Below are positions 10,533 to 20,219 of a DNA stretch of 64,000 nt, one piece after another; positions within the stretch are counted from its first letter, which is position 1; the number at the start of each line of letters is the position of its first letter. Below the pieces are notes generated by a model. It worked only from the letters and a program-made list of their open reading frames with translations, was not told the origin of the DNA and did no database searches. Location: contig NZ_AFWV01000001.1 in NCBI RefSeq assembly GCF_000223985.1, positions 310,001-374,000 of the forward strand. Direction: 5' to 3'. The DNA comes from Thiocapsa marina 5811. Lineage in GTDB: Bacteria; Pseudomonadota; Gammaproteobacteria; Chromatiales; Chromatiaceae. A program made the translations under genes and the position numbers.

Positions 10533-11486
10533 CTAGTCCACGAACAGCGAGCTGACCGACTCTTCGTTCGAGACCCGCCGCATGGTCTCGGCGAGCAGCT
10601 CGCCGATACTCAGCTGCCTGATCTTCGGGCACGCCTTCGCCGCCGGACGCAACGGGATGGTATTGGTGACCACCAGCTCGTCGAGCTGGGAGACCGAGAT
10701 GTTGTCGACAGCCGGCCCCGAGAGCACCGCGTGGGTGCAATAGGCCACGACCCGACATGCGCCGGCCTCCTTCAGCGCCGCGGCGGCACGACACAGGGTC
10801 CCGGCCGTGTCGACCAGGTCGTCGACGATGACGCAGGAGCGATCCCGCACATCGCCGATGATGTTCATGACCTTGGCCTCGTTGGCGCGCGGACGGCGCT
10901 TGTCGATGATCGCGAGATCCGCGTCGTCGAGCCGTTTCGCGAGGGCGCGCGCCCGAACCACGCCGCCGACGTCCGGCGACACCACCATGAGATCGTCGTA
11001 GCGTTTGCGCCAGACATCACCCAACAAGATCGGCGAGGCATAGACATTGTCGACGGGGATGTCGAAGAAACCCTGGATCTGGTCCGCGTGCAGATCGACC
11101 GTCAGAACGCGATCGGCGCCGGACTGACCGATCATCTTCGCAACCAGGCGCGCCGTGATCGGGACGCGCGCGGATCGGGGCCGGCGATCCTGCCGGGCAT
11201 ACCCGAAGTAAGGAATCACTGCCGTGATGCGTTTGGCCGACGCCCAGCGCAAGGCGTCGATCATCACCAGCAGTTCCATCAGGTTGTCGTTCGTCGGAGC
11301 ACCCGTCGGCTGTACGACGAAGATATCGCGGCCGCGCACGTTCTCCTGGATCTCGGCCATCACCTCGCCGTCGCTGAACTGACCGACGACGGCCTTACCG
11401 AGCGGGACACTCAGATAACCGGCAATCTCGACCGAGAGCTCTGGATTGGCATTTCCGGAAAAGACCATCAAATGGCTGGCGGGCAC
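10533..11486 (-). CDS. prs: Ribose-phosphate pyrophosphokinase
   Basis: Prs makes PRPP from ribose 5-phosphate and ATP for purine, pyrimidine, His, Trp and NAD synthesis. The start is placed at GTG 11486, which has AGGA about ten bases upstream and gives 317 residues; ATG 11468 ([11 protein letters not shown]) is the alternative. Visible family motifs are [38 protein letters not shown], the flexible catalytic loop region and the PRPP-binding [13 protein letters not shown]. It lies directly downstream of tRNA-Gln and ispE in the conserved order. Confidence 0.95.
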   Translation of the reverse strand: MPASHLMVFSGNANPELSVEIAGYLSVPLGKAVVGQFSDGEVMAEIQENVRGRDIFVVQPTGAPTNDNLMELLVMIDALRWASAKRITAVIPYFGYARQDRRPRSARVPITARLVAKMIGQSGADRVLTVDLHADQIQGFFDIPVDNVYASPILLGDVWRKRYDDLMVVSPDVGGVVRARALAKRLDDADLAIIDKRRPRANEAKVMNIIGDVRDRSCVIVDDLVDTAGTLCRAAAALKEAGACRVVAYCTHAVLSGPAVDNISVSQLDELVVTNTIPLRPAAKACPKIRQLSIGELLAETMRRVSNEESVSSLFVD

Positions 11487-11703
11487 TGGCAACTTCCTGA
11501 CGTCTCGCTGGAGGGATTGAAACGGAGCCTGAATCAAGACCGACGGCTTATCCGAGGCTCTGCACGGGCAAGCGAGGTCCGGCGCAAGCATCATCGCTGC
11601 GGATGCGAAGCAAGCGCTCTCGGACAAGGCTCGCTGTCGACGACTGGTCCGCGACGCACGGCCTCATGTCCATCGCTCCGCTCTCGCGAGGCTCGACAGG
11701 GTA

Positions 11704-11778
11704 TGGCTGGGGCGCCAGGATTCGAACCTGGGGATGCCGGGATCAAAACCCGGTGCCTTACCGCTTGGCTACGCCCCA
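11704..11778 (-). tRNA. tRNA-Gln (TTG anticodon)
   Basis: Minus-strand cloverleaf starting TGGGGCGTAGCCAAGCGG, anticodon TTG in loop TTTTGAT, T-arm GGTTCGAATCC and encoded CCA. It sits between ispE and prs, the same place as in Pseudomonas. Confidence 0.96.
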
Positions 11779-11824
11779 AAAACTGAACTCGACCTCGGAA
11801 ATCACGCGCGCGCTCGGAATCCGG

Positions 11825-12697
11825 TCAGGACACTGTGTCCATATGCGCAAGCAGCGGCGAGCGATTCAGCCCACGCGCCACGAAGGGGCGCATCTCCGGA
11901 GGGCATTGCTCGAGCGCTCGCAACGCGTCGGCACGGTCTTCGAAGACCGCAAATACACACGCGCCGGTTCCGGTCAACCGCCCCCCGCCCCAGCCCGAGA
12001 GCCAATCGAGGGCTGCCGCAACGGGCGCGTATTCCCGTCTCACGACGCTCAAACAATCGTTCACGACGTCGCCGGCAACGAAGTCCGCTAGTGTGGCGGG
12101 CGCCGAATCGCGTGTCAACTCGGGATGCATAAACACGTCCCGCGTGGAGACAGAGCATGGCGGAGACAGCACCAGATACCATGGCTCGGGCAACGCAACC
12201 GGCACCAGACGTTCGCCGACGCCCTCTCCCCAGGCCGCAAACCCGCGAACGAAGACGGGCACGTCGGCGCCGAGAGGCAGAGCCAGATCCGCGAGGGCGT
12301 CCTCGTCGAGACCGGTCGCCCAGAGCCGATTGAGCGCAACCAACGTGGTTGCAGCGTCGGAGCTGCCGCCGCCGAGCCCTCCGCCCATCGGCAGCTGTTT
12401 CTCGCAGCGGATGTTCGCCCCGAGTCGACAGCCGGTCGCCTCGCGAAGCCTCAGCGCGGCGCGAACCGTAAGATCATCCTCGGGCGCAACACCGGGCACC
12501 TCGGCGAGACGGTTGATCAGCCCGTCCTCGCGCACTTCGAAGCGAAGCCGATCGCAACGATCGATGAATTGAAACACCGTCTGCAGCTCATGATAGCCGT
12601 CGGGCCGACGCCCGACGATGCGCAGCATCAAATTGAGCTTGGCGGGCGCAGGCCACGTCGATGCGCCGGACGGCTCGGCCGTGAAGGACCCGCTCAT
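11825..12697 (-). CDS. ispE: 4-diphosphocytidyl-2-C-methyl-D-erythritol kinase
   Basis: IspE phosphorylates CDP-methylerythritol in the MEP isoprenoid pathway. The start at ATG 12697 gives 290 residues, with PAPAKLNLMLRIVGRRPDGYHEL at the N-terminus and the GHMP-kinase ATP loop LPMGGGLGGGSSDAATTL in the middle. A C-terminal GGGRLTGTGACVFAVF motif is also present. The start overlaps the stop of the upstream TPR gene (ATGA), so it is translationally coupled to it. lolB, which lies between the TPR gene and ispE in Pseudomonas-type loci, is missing here. Confidence 0.95.
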   Translation of the reverse strand: MSGSFTAEPSGASTWPAPAKLNLMLRIVGRRPDGYHELQTVFQFIDRCDRLRFEVREDGLINRLAEVPGVAPEDDLTVRAALRLREATGCRLGANIRCEKQLPMGGGLGGGSSDAATTLVALNRLWATGLDEDALADLALPLGADVPVFVRGFAAWGEGVGERLVPVALPEPWYLVLSPPCSVSTRDVFMHPELTRDSAPATLADFVAGDVVNDCLSVVRREYAPVAAALDWLSGWGGGRLTGTGACVFAVFEDRADALRALEQCPPEMRPFVARGLNRSPLLAHMDTVS

Positions 12698-14517
12698 CGG
12701 GCCGGCTCGCCGCCGGACGCCCGGTGACGCTCCATCACGTCTTTCAGATAGTCGTGATCCGGATGCTCCTTCGCCGCCGCGTCCCAAACCTCGAGGGCCT
12801 CCTCACGGCGATTCATCGCCCACAGCACCTCGCCGAGGTGCGCGGCGATCTCCCCGTCGCTCATCCGCGCGAGCGCGCGCCGCAGATAGTCGACCGCAGT
12901 CTCGTAATCGCCGAGCCGGTAATGGATCCATCCCATGCTGTCGAGGATTGCGGGCTCTTCCGGCTTGATGGCATAGGCCTTTTCGATGTAGCCCTTGGCC
13001 TCCGCGTAGCGGTCGGTTCGGTCCGCCAAGGTGTAGCCAAGCGCGTTCAGGGCATCGGCATGCTCCGGGTCGATCTCGATGATTCGCCGCAGGTCCTGCT
13101 CGGCGAGAGCAATCCGATCGAGCTTGACGGCCGAGAGGGCGCGCGCGTACAGCAGGTTTTCGTCGTCCGGAAAGACCTGTAGGGCGCTGTCGAAGACCGA
13201 CATCGCCTCGTCGGCCCGACCGACCGACTCGAGGACCTCGGTCTCCACCAGATAGAGGAGCACGGCATTTTCGGGTCCGCGGTCGCGCAACTGCTGGAGA
13301 ATCTCACGCGCCCGTTGAACGTCGCCGCCCTTCGCGCTCAACAGCGCGGTGCGGATCCGCGCATCGACCGCATTCGCGCCATTCACCTTGGCGTACCACT
13401 CCAGAGCGGCTTCGTTGTTCTCGGCACGCTCCTCGACCTGGCCCAGGTAGAAGGCGGCCTCGTCGCGTCGCTCCCCGGTCTCGTAAAGACGGGTGAAGTA
13501 GATGCGGGCCGCATCCGTGTCTTCGAGCTGCAACGACAGGACCCCGACGGCAAAGAGGACATCCGGTTCCTTGGGCCGGTTGTCGAGGAGGCGCTGAAAG
13601 ACATCCCGTGCACCGGAGAACTCTTCCTCCTCGACCAGGAATTGGCCGTACAACATCCGCAGCGCCTGGTCGTCGGGACTGCCGGCGAGATACTCCTCGA
13701 GCAACGAGCGCGCCTCCCCCCGCTTGTCCGATGAAATCAACAGCTTGACGAGGAACAACCTCGGCTTGTTCCACTCAGGGCGCAGCTCGAGCGCACGGCG
13801 CGCGGCGGCATCGGCGATCTCGAGCCGAGACGCGCTCGCGGCCACCATCGCGAGCGACTGCTGCGCATGCGCGCTGTCGGGGAACTGCTCCGCCAGCGCC
13901 TGCATCAGCCCGACACGGGCCTCGGAGGTGGGCGCGCGCGAGATGATGGCCGCGGCATGGCCGAACGCCGCGTCCGGATCCTCGGGAGAGAGCTGCACGA
14001 GACGCATCAAGTGCAGGAGCGCGCCGTCGTAGTCGTTCGCCTTGATGCGCGAGAAGGCGCCGACTTGATGTGCGCCGGCGGCTTGCGGATCGAGCTCCAA
14101 CCATCGCTGCAGGCCCTGCTCGGTTGCCGCGTCGTTGTTCGAGTTGAGGGCCGCACGCACGGCCAGCTCGGCCAAGCGGGGATCCTGCGTCAGAGTCGCA
14201 GCCTCCATGTAGGCGGCGAACGCGGAGTCCATGTCGCCGCGACGTGCGGCGATCTCGGCCACCAAAACGGTGTAGACCTGATCGGCCGTCAGACCGTCCG
14301 GGACCACCGATGCGCCGGCCTGCGAGGGTTCGGCCGACACCTCGGGGGTGGCCGGGGCGGTGGCCGGGGCGGCGGCAGGGGGTTGCGGAGAGATCGGCAC
14401 CGGACTCGGCACCGAACCGGTCGCGGGAGCCGGGGCCTGCGCAAACGCCCCGGTGAACGTGAGCACCGAAACAACAAAGCAACCGCCGACAGCGGAGAAC
14501 AAGAACGAGCGTGGCAT
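12694..14517 (-). CDS. Exported tetratricopeptide-repeat protein
   Basis: A 607-residue protein with an N-terminal signal peptide (MPRSFLFSAVGGCFVVSVLTFTGAFAQA) and a Pro/Ala-rich linker to about residue 75. TPR-type helical repeats follow to the C-terminus; clear ones are around ALNALGYTLADRTDRYAEAKGYIEKAY and LDSMGWIHYRLGDYETAVDYLRRAL. It matches the TPR protein encoded next to lolB/ispE in Pseudomonas. A periplasmic or outer-membrane-associated scaffold role is likely, but no partner is identified. A convincing lipobox cysteine is not seen in the signal peptide. It is divergent from hemA, with about 175 bases between the starts. Confidence 0.85.
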   Translation of the reverse strand: MPRSFLFSAVGGCFVVSVLTFTGAFAQAPAPATGSVPSPVPISPQPPAAAPATAPATPEVSAEPSQAGASVVPDGLTADQVYTVLVAEIAARRGDMDSAFAAYMEAATLTQDPRLAELAVRAALNSNNDAATEQGLQRWLELDPQAAGAHQVGAFSRIKANDYDGALLHLMRLVQLSPEDPDAAFGHAAAIISRAPTSEARVGLMQALAEQFPDSAHAQQSLAMVAASASRLEIADAAARRALELRPEWNKPRLFLVKLLISSDKRGEARSLLEEYLAGSPDDQALRMLYGQFLVEEEEFSGARDVFQRLLDNRPKEPDVLFAVGVLSLQLEDTDAARIYFTRLYETGERRDEAAFYLGQVEERAENNEAALEWYAKVNGANAVDARIRTALLSAKGGDVQRAREILQQLRDRGPENAVLLYLVETEVLESVGRADEAMSVFDSALQVFPDDENLLYARALSAVKLDRIALAEQDLRRIIEIDPEHADALNALGYTLADRTDRYAEAKGYIEKAYAIKPEEPAILDSMGWIHYRLGDYETAVDYLRRALARMSDGEIAAHLGEVLWAMNRREEALEVWDAAAKEHPDHDYLKDVMERHRASGGEPAR

Positions 14518-14692
14518 GTAATGTGATCCGGCAAGAGCCAATCGGACGAGGATTGTGATCGTGAGAGCCCAGTATAACGAAGCAGTTCCGTCCGCCCACA
14601 CTCGAAAAACCACAAGATCGACGTCGATGGGTTTTCATCGACCCTGGAAAGTCGGACAATCGCGAGGATCACCACCTGACATCCTCAGAACT

Positions 14693-15967
14693 ATGAAGCT
14701 GCTTGTTCTCGGACTCAATCACAAGACGGCGCCGGTCGATGTCCGCGAGCGGCTCGCCTTCGGCCCCGACATCATCGTCGGCGCCTTGCGCGACCTCATC
14801 AATTGCGACGGTATCGCCGAGGGTGTCGTGCTCTCCACCTGCAACCGCACCGAGATCTACTGTGCGGTGCAGGATTGCTCCGAGGAGGCGGCACGGCACT
14901 GGTTGAGCCGCTTCCACGGCGTCGAGCACGAGCGCGTGGGGCCGTTTCTCTACGCCCACATCGGGCGCGACGCCGTCACCCACCTGCTGCGTGTCTGCAG
15001 CGGGCTCGACTCGATGGTCCTGGGCGAGCCGCAGATCCTGGGTCAGGTGAAGAACGCTTACCAGACCGCGACCGACTGCACCGCCACCGGGAAGCTGCTC
15101 GGACGTCTTTTCCAGCATGCCTTCTCGGTCGCCAAGACCGTCCGCACCGAGACCGCGATCGGCAGCAGCCCGGTCTCGGTCGCCTTCGCCGCGGTGAATC
15201 TCGCGCGCCAGATCTTCAGCGACCTCTCCCAGCAGACAGCGCTCTTGATCGGCGCCGGCGAGACCATCGAGCTGGCCGCCCGCCACCTGCATCGCGCCGG
15301 CATCGGCCGCATCATCGTCGCGAACCGCACCGTCGAGCGCGCTCATGAGCTGGCCGCACAGTTCGACGGATTCGCGATCGCCCTGACCGAGATCGGCAAT
15401 CACCTGGCCGAGGGCGACATCGTCATCGCATCCACCGCCAGCCCCTTGCCCGTGCTCGGCAAGGGCACCGTGGAGCGCGCGCTCAAGAAGCGCAAGCATC
15501 GCCCGATGTTTATGGTCGACATCGCCGTGCCGCGCGACATCGAGCCCGAGGTCCGAGAGCTCAGCGACGTCTATCTGTACACGGTCGACGATCTTCAAGA
15601 CGTGATCGACGAAAGCCTGCGCTCGCGCCAAGCCGCCGCCTCGCAAGCCGAGGACATCATCGCCTTCCACGCCGACGAGTTCATGGCCTGGCTGCGTTCG
15701 CTCGATGCCGCCGGCCTCATCCAGGATTATCGCCAACGCGCCGAGGAGCTGCGCGACGATGTCCTTGCACGTGCCCAGCGCCAGCTCGACGCCGGCAAGC
15801 CGCCGGCCGAGGTCCTCAACTACCTCGCCCACACCCTGACCAACAAGCTGCTGCATGCGCCCAGCTCGCGTCTGCGCCAAGCCGCCCGCGAGGGCGAGGC
15901 CGAGATCCTGGTGGCGGCCAACGAGCTCTTCCAGCTCGACCCCAGCCGAGCCGTCTCCACGCAATGA
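14693..15967 (+). CDS. hemA: Glutamyl-tRNA reductase
   Basis: HemA reduces Glu-tRNA to glutamate-1-semialdehyde, the first committed step of C5 tetrapyrrole synthesis (haem, bacteriochlorophyll, B12). The start is ATG 14693 ([23 protein letters not shown]), giving 424 residues. The catalytic cysteine is in [12 protein letters not shown], the NADPH-binding motif is [15 protein letters not shown], and the C-terminal dimerisation helices carry [13 protein letters not shown]. It overlaps prfA by ATGA, so hemA-prfA-prmC form one operon. Confidence 0.97.
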   Translation: MKLLVLGLNHKTAPVDVRERLAFGPDIIVGALRDLINCDGIAEGVVLSTCNRTEIYCAVQDCSEEAARHWLSRFHGVEHERVGPFLYAHIGRDAVTHLLRVCSGLDSMVLGEPQILGQVKNAYQTATDCTATGKLLGRLFQHAFSVAKTVRTETAIGSSPVSVAFAAVNLARQIFSDLSQQTALLIGAGETIELAARHLHRAGIGRIIVANRTVERAHELAAQFDGFAIALTEIGNHLAEGDIVIASTASPLPVLGKGTVERALKKRKHRPMFMVDIAVPRDIEPEVRELSDVYLYTVDDLQDVIDESLRSRQAAASQAEDIIAFHADEFMAWLRSLDAAGLIQDYRQRAEELRDDVLARAQRQLDAGKPPAEVLNYLAHTLTNKLLHAPSSRLRQAAREGEAEILVAANELFQLDPSRAVSTQ

Positions 15968-17043
15968 ATCCATCGATCCGGGGCAAGCTGGAGCGTCTCT
16001 CGGAGCGCTTCGGCGAGGTTGTCGCCTTGCTGGCGGAATCCGAGACCCAGTCCGATCAGAATCGCTTCCGCGAATTGAGTCGGGAATACGCCCAGCTCGA
16101 GCCCCTCATCGCGGCCTACAACCGCTATCGCGAAGCGGAGCTCGACGTGGCTGCTGCCGAGGAGATGCTCGCCGATCCGGAGATGGCCGCGCTTGCACGC
16201 GAGGAGATGGCCGACGCCAACGACCGACGCGAGCAGCTCGAGCCCGAGGTCTATCGCCTACTCGTCCCGCCGGATCCCGACGATCAGCGCAACGTCTTTC
16301 TCGAGGTCCGTGCCGGCACCGGCGGCGCCGAGGCCGCGCTCTTCGCCGGCGATTTGCTGCGGATGTATCTGCGCTATGCCGAGCTGATGCGCTGGCAGGT
16401 CGAGCCCATCGGCGAGAGCCCCGGCGAGCTCGGCGGGTACAAGGAGGTCATCGTGCGCATCATCGGCAACGGCGTTTTCTCGCGCCTTAAATTCGAGCCG
16501 GGCGCGCACCGGGTGCAGCGTGTCCCCGAGACCGAGTCACAGGGCCGCGTCCACACCTCCGCCTGTACCGTGGCGGTCATGCCCGAGGCGGACGCGATCG
16601 ACGCCATCGCGATCAATCCCAGCGAGCTGCGTGTCGACACCTATCGCTCCTCGGGTGCGGGCGGACAGCATGTGAACAAGACCGACTCGGCGATCCGCAT
16701 CACCCATCTGCCCTCCGGGATCGTCGTGGAGTGCCAGGAGGAACGCTCCCAGCACAAGAACCGGGCGAAGGCCATGTCGTTGCTCCAGGCCAAGCTGCTC
16801 GCCGGCGCACGCGAGACCCAGGCCTCCGAGCAGGCGCAGTCGCGCAAGCTCCAGGTCGGCAGCGGCGATCGCTCCGAGCGGATCCGAACCTACAACTTCC
16901 CGCAGAACCGACTGACCGACCACCGCATCAACCTGACCCTCTACAAGCTCGACGAGATCATGACGGGCCAGCTCGATCAGGTGATCGACCCGCTGCTTCA
17001 GGAGTATCAGGCCGAGGAGCTGACCGCGATGATGCATGGCTGA
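15964..17043 (+). CDS. prfA: Peptide chain release factor 1
   Basis: RF1 terminates translation at UAA and UAG. The 359-residue protein has normal length. The recognition domain contains the PxT-type region (about residue 180-190), and the catalytic GGQ loop is present in [19 protein letters not shown], where the Gln is the target of PrmC methylation. Its start overlaps the hemA stop by ATGA and its 3' end overlaps prmC by eight bases. RF1 and its methyltransferase are thus translated in sequence. Confidence 0.97.
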   Translation: MNPSIRGKLERLSERFGEVVALLAESETQSDQNRFRELSREYAQLEPLIAAYNRYREAELDVAAAEEMLADPEMAALAREEMADANDRREQLEPEVYRLLVPPDPDDQRNVFLEVRAGTGGAEAALFAGDLLRMYLRYAELMRWQVEPIGESPGELGGYKEVIVRIIGNGVFSRLKFEPGAHRVQRVPETESQGRVHTSACTVAVMPEADAIDAIAINPSELRVDTYRSSGAGGQHVNKTDSAIRITHLPSGIVVECQEERSQHKNRAKAMSLLQAKLLAGARETQASEQAQSRKLQVGSGDRSERIRTYNFPQNRLTDHRINLTLYKLDEIMTGQLDQVIDPLLQEYQAEELTAMMHG

Positions 17044-17992
17044 GACCGGCTCCGACACGGCCGCAGTGGAGCCGGTCGCCTCGAACGCACCCTGCTCGGA
17101 AAGCCTTGTCTCGGAGCCGGCGGCAAGACCCGGCAATACAAAGCTCTCGGTCGAGCACCGCATCGACACCCTGCTGCGCGAGGCAACATCCGCGCTCGCA
17201 GCCATCCCCGAAGGCACGCCTCGATTGGAGGCCGAGCTGCTCCTGAGCGAAGCGACAGGCTGGTCGCGGACCCGTCTCTTCGCGTGGCCGGACCACCCCG
17301 TCGCATCCGACGCCCATGCACGCTTCCACGCACTCCTCGCCCGCCGTTTGGCCGGCGAGCCTATCGCCTACATCCGCGGTCGCCAGGCGTTCTGGAGCCT
17401 GGAGCTCCATGTCACGCCCGCGACCCTGATCCCGCGCCCGGAGACCGAGCTCCTGGTCGAAACGGCGCTCGAGACCCTGCTCGCCGAAGCACCGCTGCGC
17501 ATCGCCGACCTCGGCACCGGCAGCGGCGCCATCGCCGCCGCCTTGGCCACCGAGCGGCCCGTATGGCACCTCCTCGCAACGGATCGCTCGCCCGCCGCGC
17601 TCGAGGTCGCCCGCGAGAACCTCGTCCGGCTCGGTCTGCGTAACGCGACCCTGCTCAGGGCACACTGGTCGGAGGCATTCGCGCCCGCCAGCCTGGATGC
17701 CGTCGTGAGCAACCCGCCCTACGTCGCCGCCGACGACCCGCATCTCGCCCGCGGCGATCTCCGATACGAGCCACGCGAGGCCCTCACCCCCGGCGGCGAC
17801 GGCTTGGACGCCTATCGGGCGATCGCGACCGACGCACGCCGCTGCCTGCGACAGGGCGGCTGGTTGATCCTCGAGCACGGCTATGACCAAGGCCGCGATG
17901 TCCGCCGAATCCTGATCGATACCGGTCTGAAGGCGCCGACCACCCGAAGCGATCTCGCCGGCCACGATCGCGTGACCCTCGCTCAGGCCTGA
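17036..17992 (+). CDS. prmC: Peptide chain release factor N5-glutamine methyltransferase
   Basis: PrmC methylates the GGQ glutamine of RF1 and RF2 using SAM. The 318-residue protein is about 40 residues longer than the E. coli enzyme because of a non-conserved N-terminal segment before [13 protein letters not shown]; a shorter start is possible. The fold-defining motifs are clear: [14 protein letters not shown], the SAM loop [15 protein letters not shown] and the catalytic NPPY ([13 protein letters not shown]). It is the last gene of the hemA operon. Confidence 0.95.
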   Translation: MAETGSDTAAVEPVASNAPCSESLVSEPAARPGNTKLSVEHRIDTLLREATSALAAIPEGTPRLEAELLLSEATGWSRTRLFAWPDHPVASDAHARFHALLARRLAGEPIAYIRGRQAFWSLELHVTPATLIPRPETELLVETALETLLAEAPLRIADLGTGSGAIAAALATERPVWHLLATDRSPAALEVARENLVRLGLRNATLLRAHWSEAFAPASLDAVVSNPPYVAADDPHLARGDLRYEPREALTPGGDGLDAYRAIATDARRCLRQGGWLILEHGYDQGRDVRRILIDTGLKAPTTRSDLAGHDRVTLAQA

Positions 17993-18077
17993 GTCCTGCC
18001 GCCGTCCGCAAGGCCCCGGCCTCCAGCGATCGGTTAGAGGTATGGGTAGCCGTTTTCCGGACGTTGCTCATAAGGCC

Positions 18078-18148
18078 GGTGGACGAGCGAGAGCGAAGTC
18101 CACCGAGTTTCGCGCGGGCGCTGGTGGACTGCGCTTCACGAGTCCACC
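18078..18148. repeat. Two palindromic GGTGGAC repeats
   Basis: Two short inverted repeats lie side by side in the gap after prmC: GGTGGAC...GTCCACC at 18078-18104 and GGTGGACT...AGTCCACC at 18123-18148. The spacers are similar but inverted (GAGCGAGAGCGAA and GCGCTTCACG). The arrangement resembles a REP/BIME pair. Confidence 0.6.
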
Positions 18149-18258
18149 CTCGGCTAAGGCGTTTGTCCGACGGCCGGCCACCCTTTTCCCGACCCCTTGA
18201 CTCAGACTCTCTCCGTCAGTATATTATAATTAAATTATTTTATGATGGAGCAAAGCTC

Positions 18259-18648
18259 ATGAAATCATCATCGATACTCCTGATCGCGACACTCGTTGGC
18301 TCGTCCGCCGCGATCGCCGATACACGGCCTCTCTCCGTCGGCCTCGACGCCGGCCTCGAGCGCGAACGCAGTTTCGCGACACAGGCCGGTCACGACTGGT
18401 ACCAGCAGCAGCGCCGGATCGCGGCCGAGCTGATGGCCGAGCATATGCTGGCACGGCTGCACCAGGCGTCGGACGAGGTCGCGGCGGATGCCTGCATCCA
18501 GGGCGACGCCTCGCCGAGCGGTCGGTTCGCGAGCGCCGAGCTGGAGCAGATCGCCCACGCCTTGGCGGATCCGCGTGTGATCGAGCTCTTGGAGACCAGC
18601 GCCTACTATGCCGCGGTCGTCGAGGGACGCGTGCCGGTCACGAACTGA
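18259..18648 (+). CDS. Small secreted protein of unknown function
   Basis: A 129-residue product starting MKSSSILLIATLVGSSAAIADTRPL, a clear signal peptide with cleavage after about residue 20. The mature part is helical and rich in Ala and Glu (QQQRRIAAELMAEHMLARLHQASDEVA), with a single cysteine (DACIQG) in the mature chain. I do not recognise a family. A strikingly AT-rich block (TATATTATAATTAAATTA, about 18220-18240) just upstream likely carries its promoter, and a hairpin terminator follows. It is a monocistronic unit. Confidence 0.75.
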   Translation: MKSSSILLIATLVGSSAAIADTRPLSVGLDAGLERERSFATQAGHDWYQQQRRIAAELMAEHMLARLHQASDEVAADACIQGDASPSGRFASAELEQIAHALADPRVIELLETSAYYAAVVEGRVPVTN

Positions 18649-18669
18649 CCACGTCGCATCTTCGGCAAG

Positions 18670-18707
18670 AAGAGGCCGGACCGCTTTGCGGCGATCCGGC
18701 CTCTTTC
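18670..18707. terminator. Rho-independent terminator
   Basis: A strong hairpin with stem AAGAGGCCGGA / TCCGGCCTCTT, whose loop can fold further (CCGC/GCGG), followed by a short T-run. It lies 21 bases after the small secreted gene and just beyond the end of the convergent plsC, so it can serve both. Confidence 0.85.
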
Positions 18708-18731
18708 AAATGTGCGGCGACTGCGCGCCCC

Positions 18732-19550
18732 TCACGGGCGTTCGAGCGTCGTGCGAATCCACTCCTCCGCCTTCTCGGTGACGGCCTTCGGGGTCGCGCC
18801 CGCGCAATCGATGGGCTCTCCGACCACAACGCGGATCGTGCCGGGGAAGCGCCACAGCGACCGCGCCGGCCAGCAGTCACCGGCGTTGTGGGCAACCGGA
18901 ACGACCCGTCGCCCGGCACGACAGGCCAACATGGCACCTCCGGCGTTGAATCGAGCCACCTGACCGGGCGGTTGACGGGTGCCCTCGGGGTAGATGACGA
19001 CACTGATCCCCTGATCGAGCCGCTCCTGTCCCACCCGCAAGATGGTCTTCAATGCCTGCCCCGGCTGGCCTCGGTCGATTGCGATCGGCCGCAGCAGGAC
19101 GAGCGCCCAACCGAAGAAAGGCACCCACAGCAGCTCGCGCTTGAGCACCGTCGCCTGAGGGGTGAGAAGCAACTGAAGGTAGAAGGTCTCCCACTGACTT
19201 TGGTGATTGGCCAAGACCACCACCGGCTCCCCCCGAGGGAGATTCTCGAGCCCGCTGACCTCGATCTCGACACCGTTGATCCGGCGCAGCAACCGCATGG
19301 TCGCTTGCGTCCAGAGGTTGACGAACCGGTAGCGCTGCTCGAAGGTCTGAAAGGGAGCCACGGCGACGGATACGAGGCTGTGAACGATCCCCATCAGGTT
19401 GTAGAGAACGAAGAAGAGGATACTGCGCAGCCGGATACCGAGGCCGATCGGACGCGAGACGCGAGCGCCTCGGCCGGATGAGTGCGATCGCTCGGAACTC
19501 GGCCCCTGCCGGAGAGCGATATCTGCGTCGGGAAGGTCTCTTTCGGTCAT
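18732..19550 (-). CDS. plsC: 1-acyl-sn-glycerol-3-phosphate acyltransferase
   Basis: This inner-membrane enzyme acylates lysophosphatidate to phosphatidate in phospholipid synthesis. The start is taken at ATG 19550 (272 residues), with GGGA upstream; ATG 19562 is possible. After a polar N-terminus, hydrophobic helix SILFFVLYNLMGIVHSLVSVAVA (about 45-68) anchors it. Motif I is NHQSQWET instead of the usual NHxSxxD, keeping the His but replacing Asp with Glu. Motif III VIYPEGTR is intact. It stands alone, convergent with the secreted-protein gene. Confidence 0.88.
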   Translation of the reverse strand: MTERDLPDADIALRQGPSSERSHSSGRGARVSRPIGLGIRLRSILFFVLYNLMGIVHSLVSVAVAPFQTFEQRYRFVNLWTQATMRLLRRINGVEIEVSGLENLPRGEPVVVLANHQSQWETFYLQLLLTPQATVLKRELLWVPFFGWALVLLRPIAIDRGQPGQALKTILRVGQERLDQGISVVIYPEGTRQPPGQVARFNAGGAMLACRAGRRVVPVAHNAGDCWPARSLWRFPGTIRVVVGEPIDCAGATPKAVTEKAEEWIRTTLERP

Positions 19551-19631
19551 GTGCTGTCCCATGACGGGTTACCCTGGTCCGGCAGGATTCTGCTTTGAGA
19601 ATTGCGATGCCGCGATTAGCATAAGGATACC

Positions 19632-20042
19632 ATGCACATCTCAGACGCCGACCGCATCAAGTCCCGCGAGATCCCCTTCCAGGAGATCCATCCGGATCCG
19701 CATCAGGCGGCGACCGCCGCACGGTTCCTGAAGGATGTGGACGGCATCCTCGACACCGAACCCGTCGCACCGATCCTTCTCAGGGTCAGGTACGACGTGC
19801 TCGTCACCCGTCTTCAAGAGATCGAAGAGGCGCTGACCGAGCTGGGCCTCCACATCGACAACCGGCTGATTTTCCGTGTCAAACGCGCACTCTACTACTA
19901 CACGGAAGACACCTTCCGCGCAAACTGCGGCTGTCCGAACGGCGAGAGCAACTGCACCAAGAAGGTCTTCGCCAAGCGCTACGAGCTGATCGAGCACGGA
20001 TGTCGGGACGATCGGCCGGAGCATTGGCGGCGGTATTTATAG
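19632..20042 (+). CDS. Conserved-looking Cys-containing protein of unknown function
   Basis: A 136-residue soluble protein with no signal or membrane segment. The C-terminal half contains a cysteine cluster, FRANCGCPNGESNCTKKVF (three Cys) and a further Cys in IEHGCRDD. That could bind metal or form disulfides. The middle is amphipathic helix (RLQEIEEALTELGLHIDNRLIFRVKRAL). I do not recognise a family. Codon use is like that of the neighbours. It is divergent from plsC and 177 bases upstream of moeB. Confidence 0.7.
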   Translation: MHISDADRIKSREIPFQEIHPDPHQAATAARFLKDVDGILDTEPVAPILLRVRYDVLVTRLQEIEEALTELGLHIDNRLIFRVKRALYYYTEDTFRANCGCPNGESNCTKKVFAKRYELIEHGCRDDRPEHWRRYL

Positions 20043-20219
20043 CCTCCAGCCTCCAGCCTCCAGCATGTGGACCGCGGCCAGCACCCCGATATCCGCCCTC
20101 GAGCGAGTTGCACCTGATGCGAGCGAGCTGATCGCTCGGCAGCCTGTCACCGAAGCCAGGCCCGTCGGCGGTATGCTCCGAGCAATGACCAGCCGGGTGC
20201 CGGGAGCCGGAGGCTCCGC

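Noticed and set aside
20042-20062. Three tandem copies of the 7-mer GCCTCCA before moeB
   Set aside because: Too short and too few for a functional repeat array; reported here only as a minor slippage feature.
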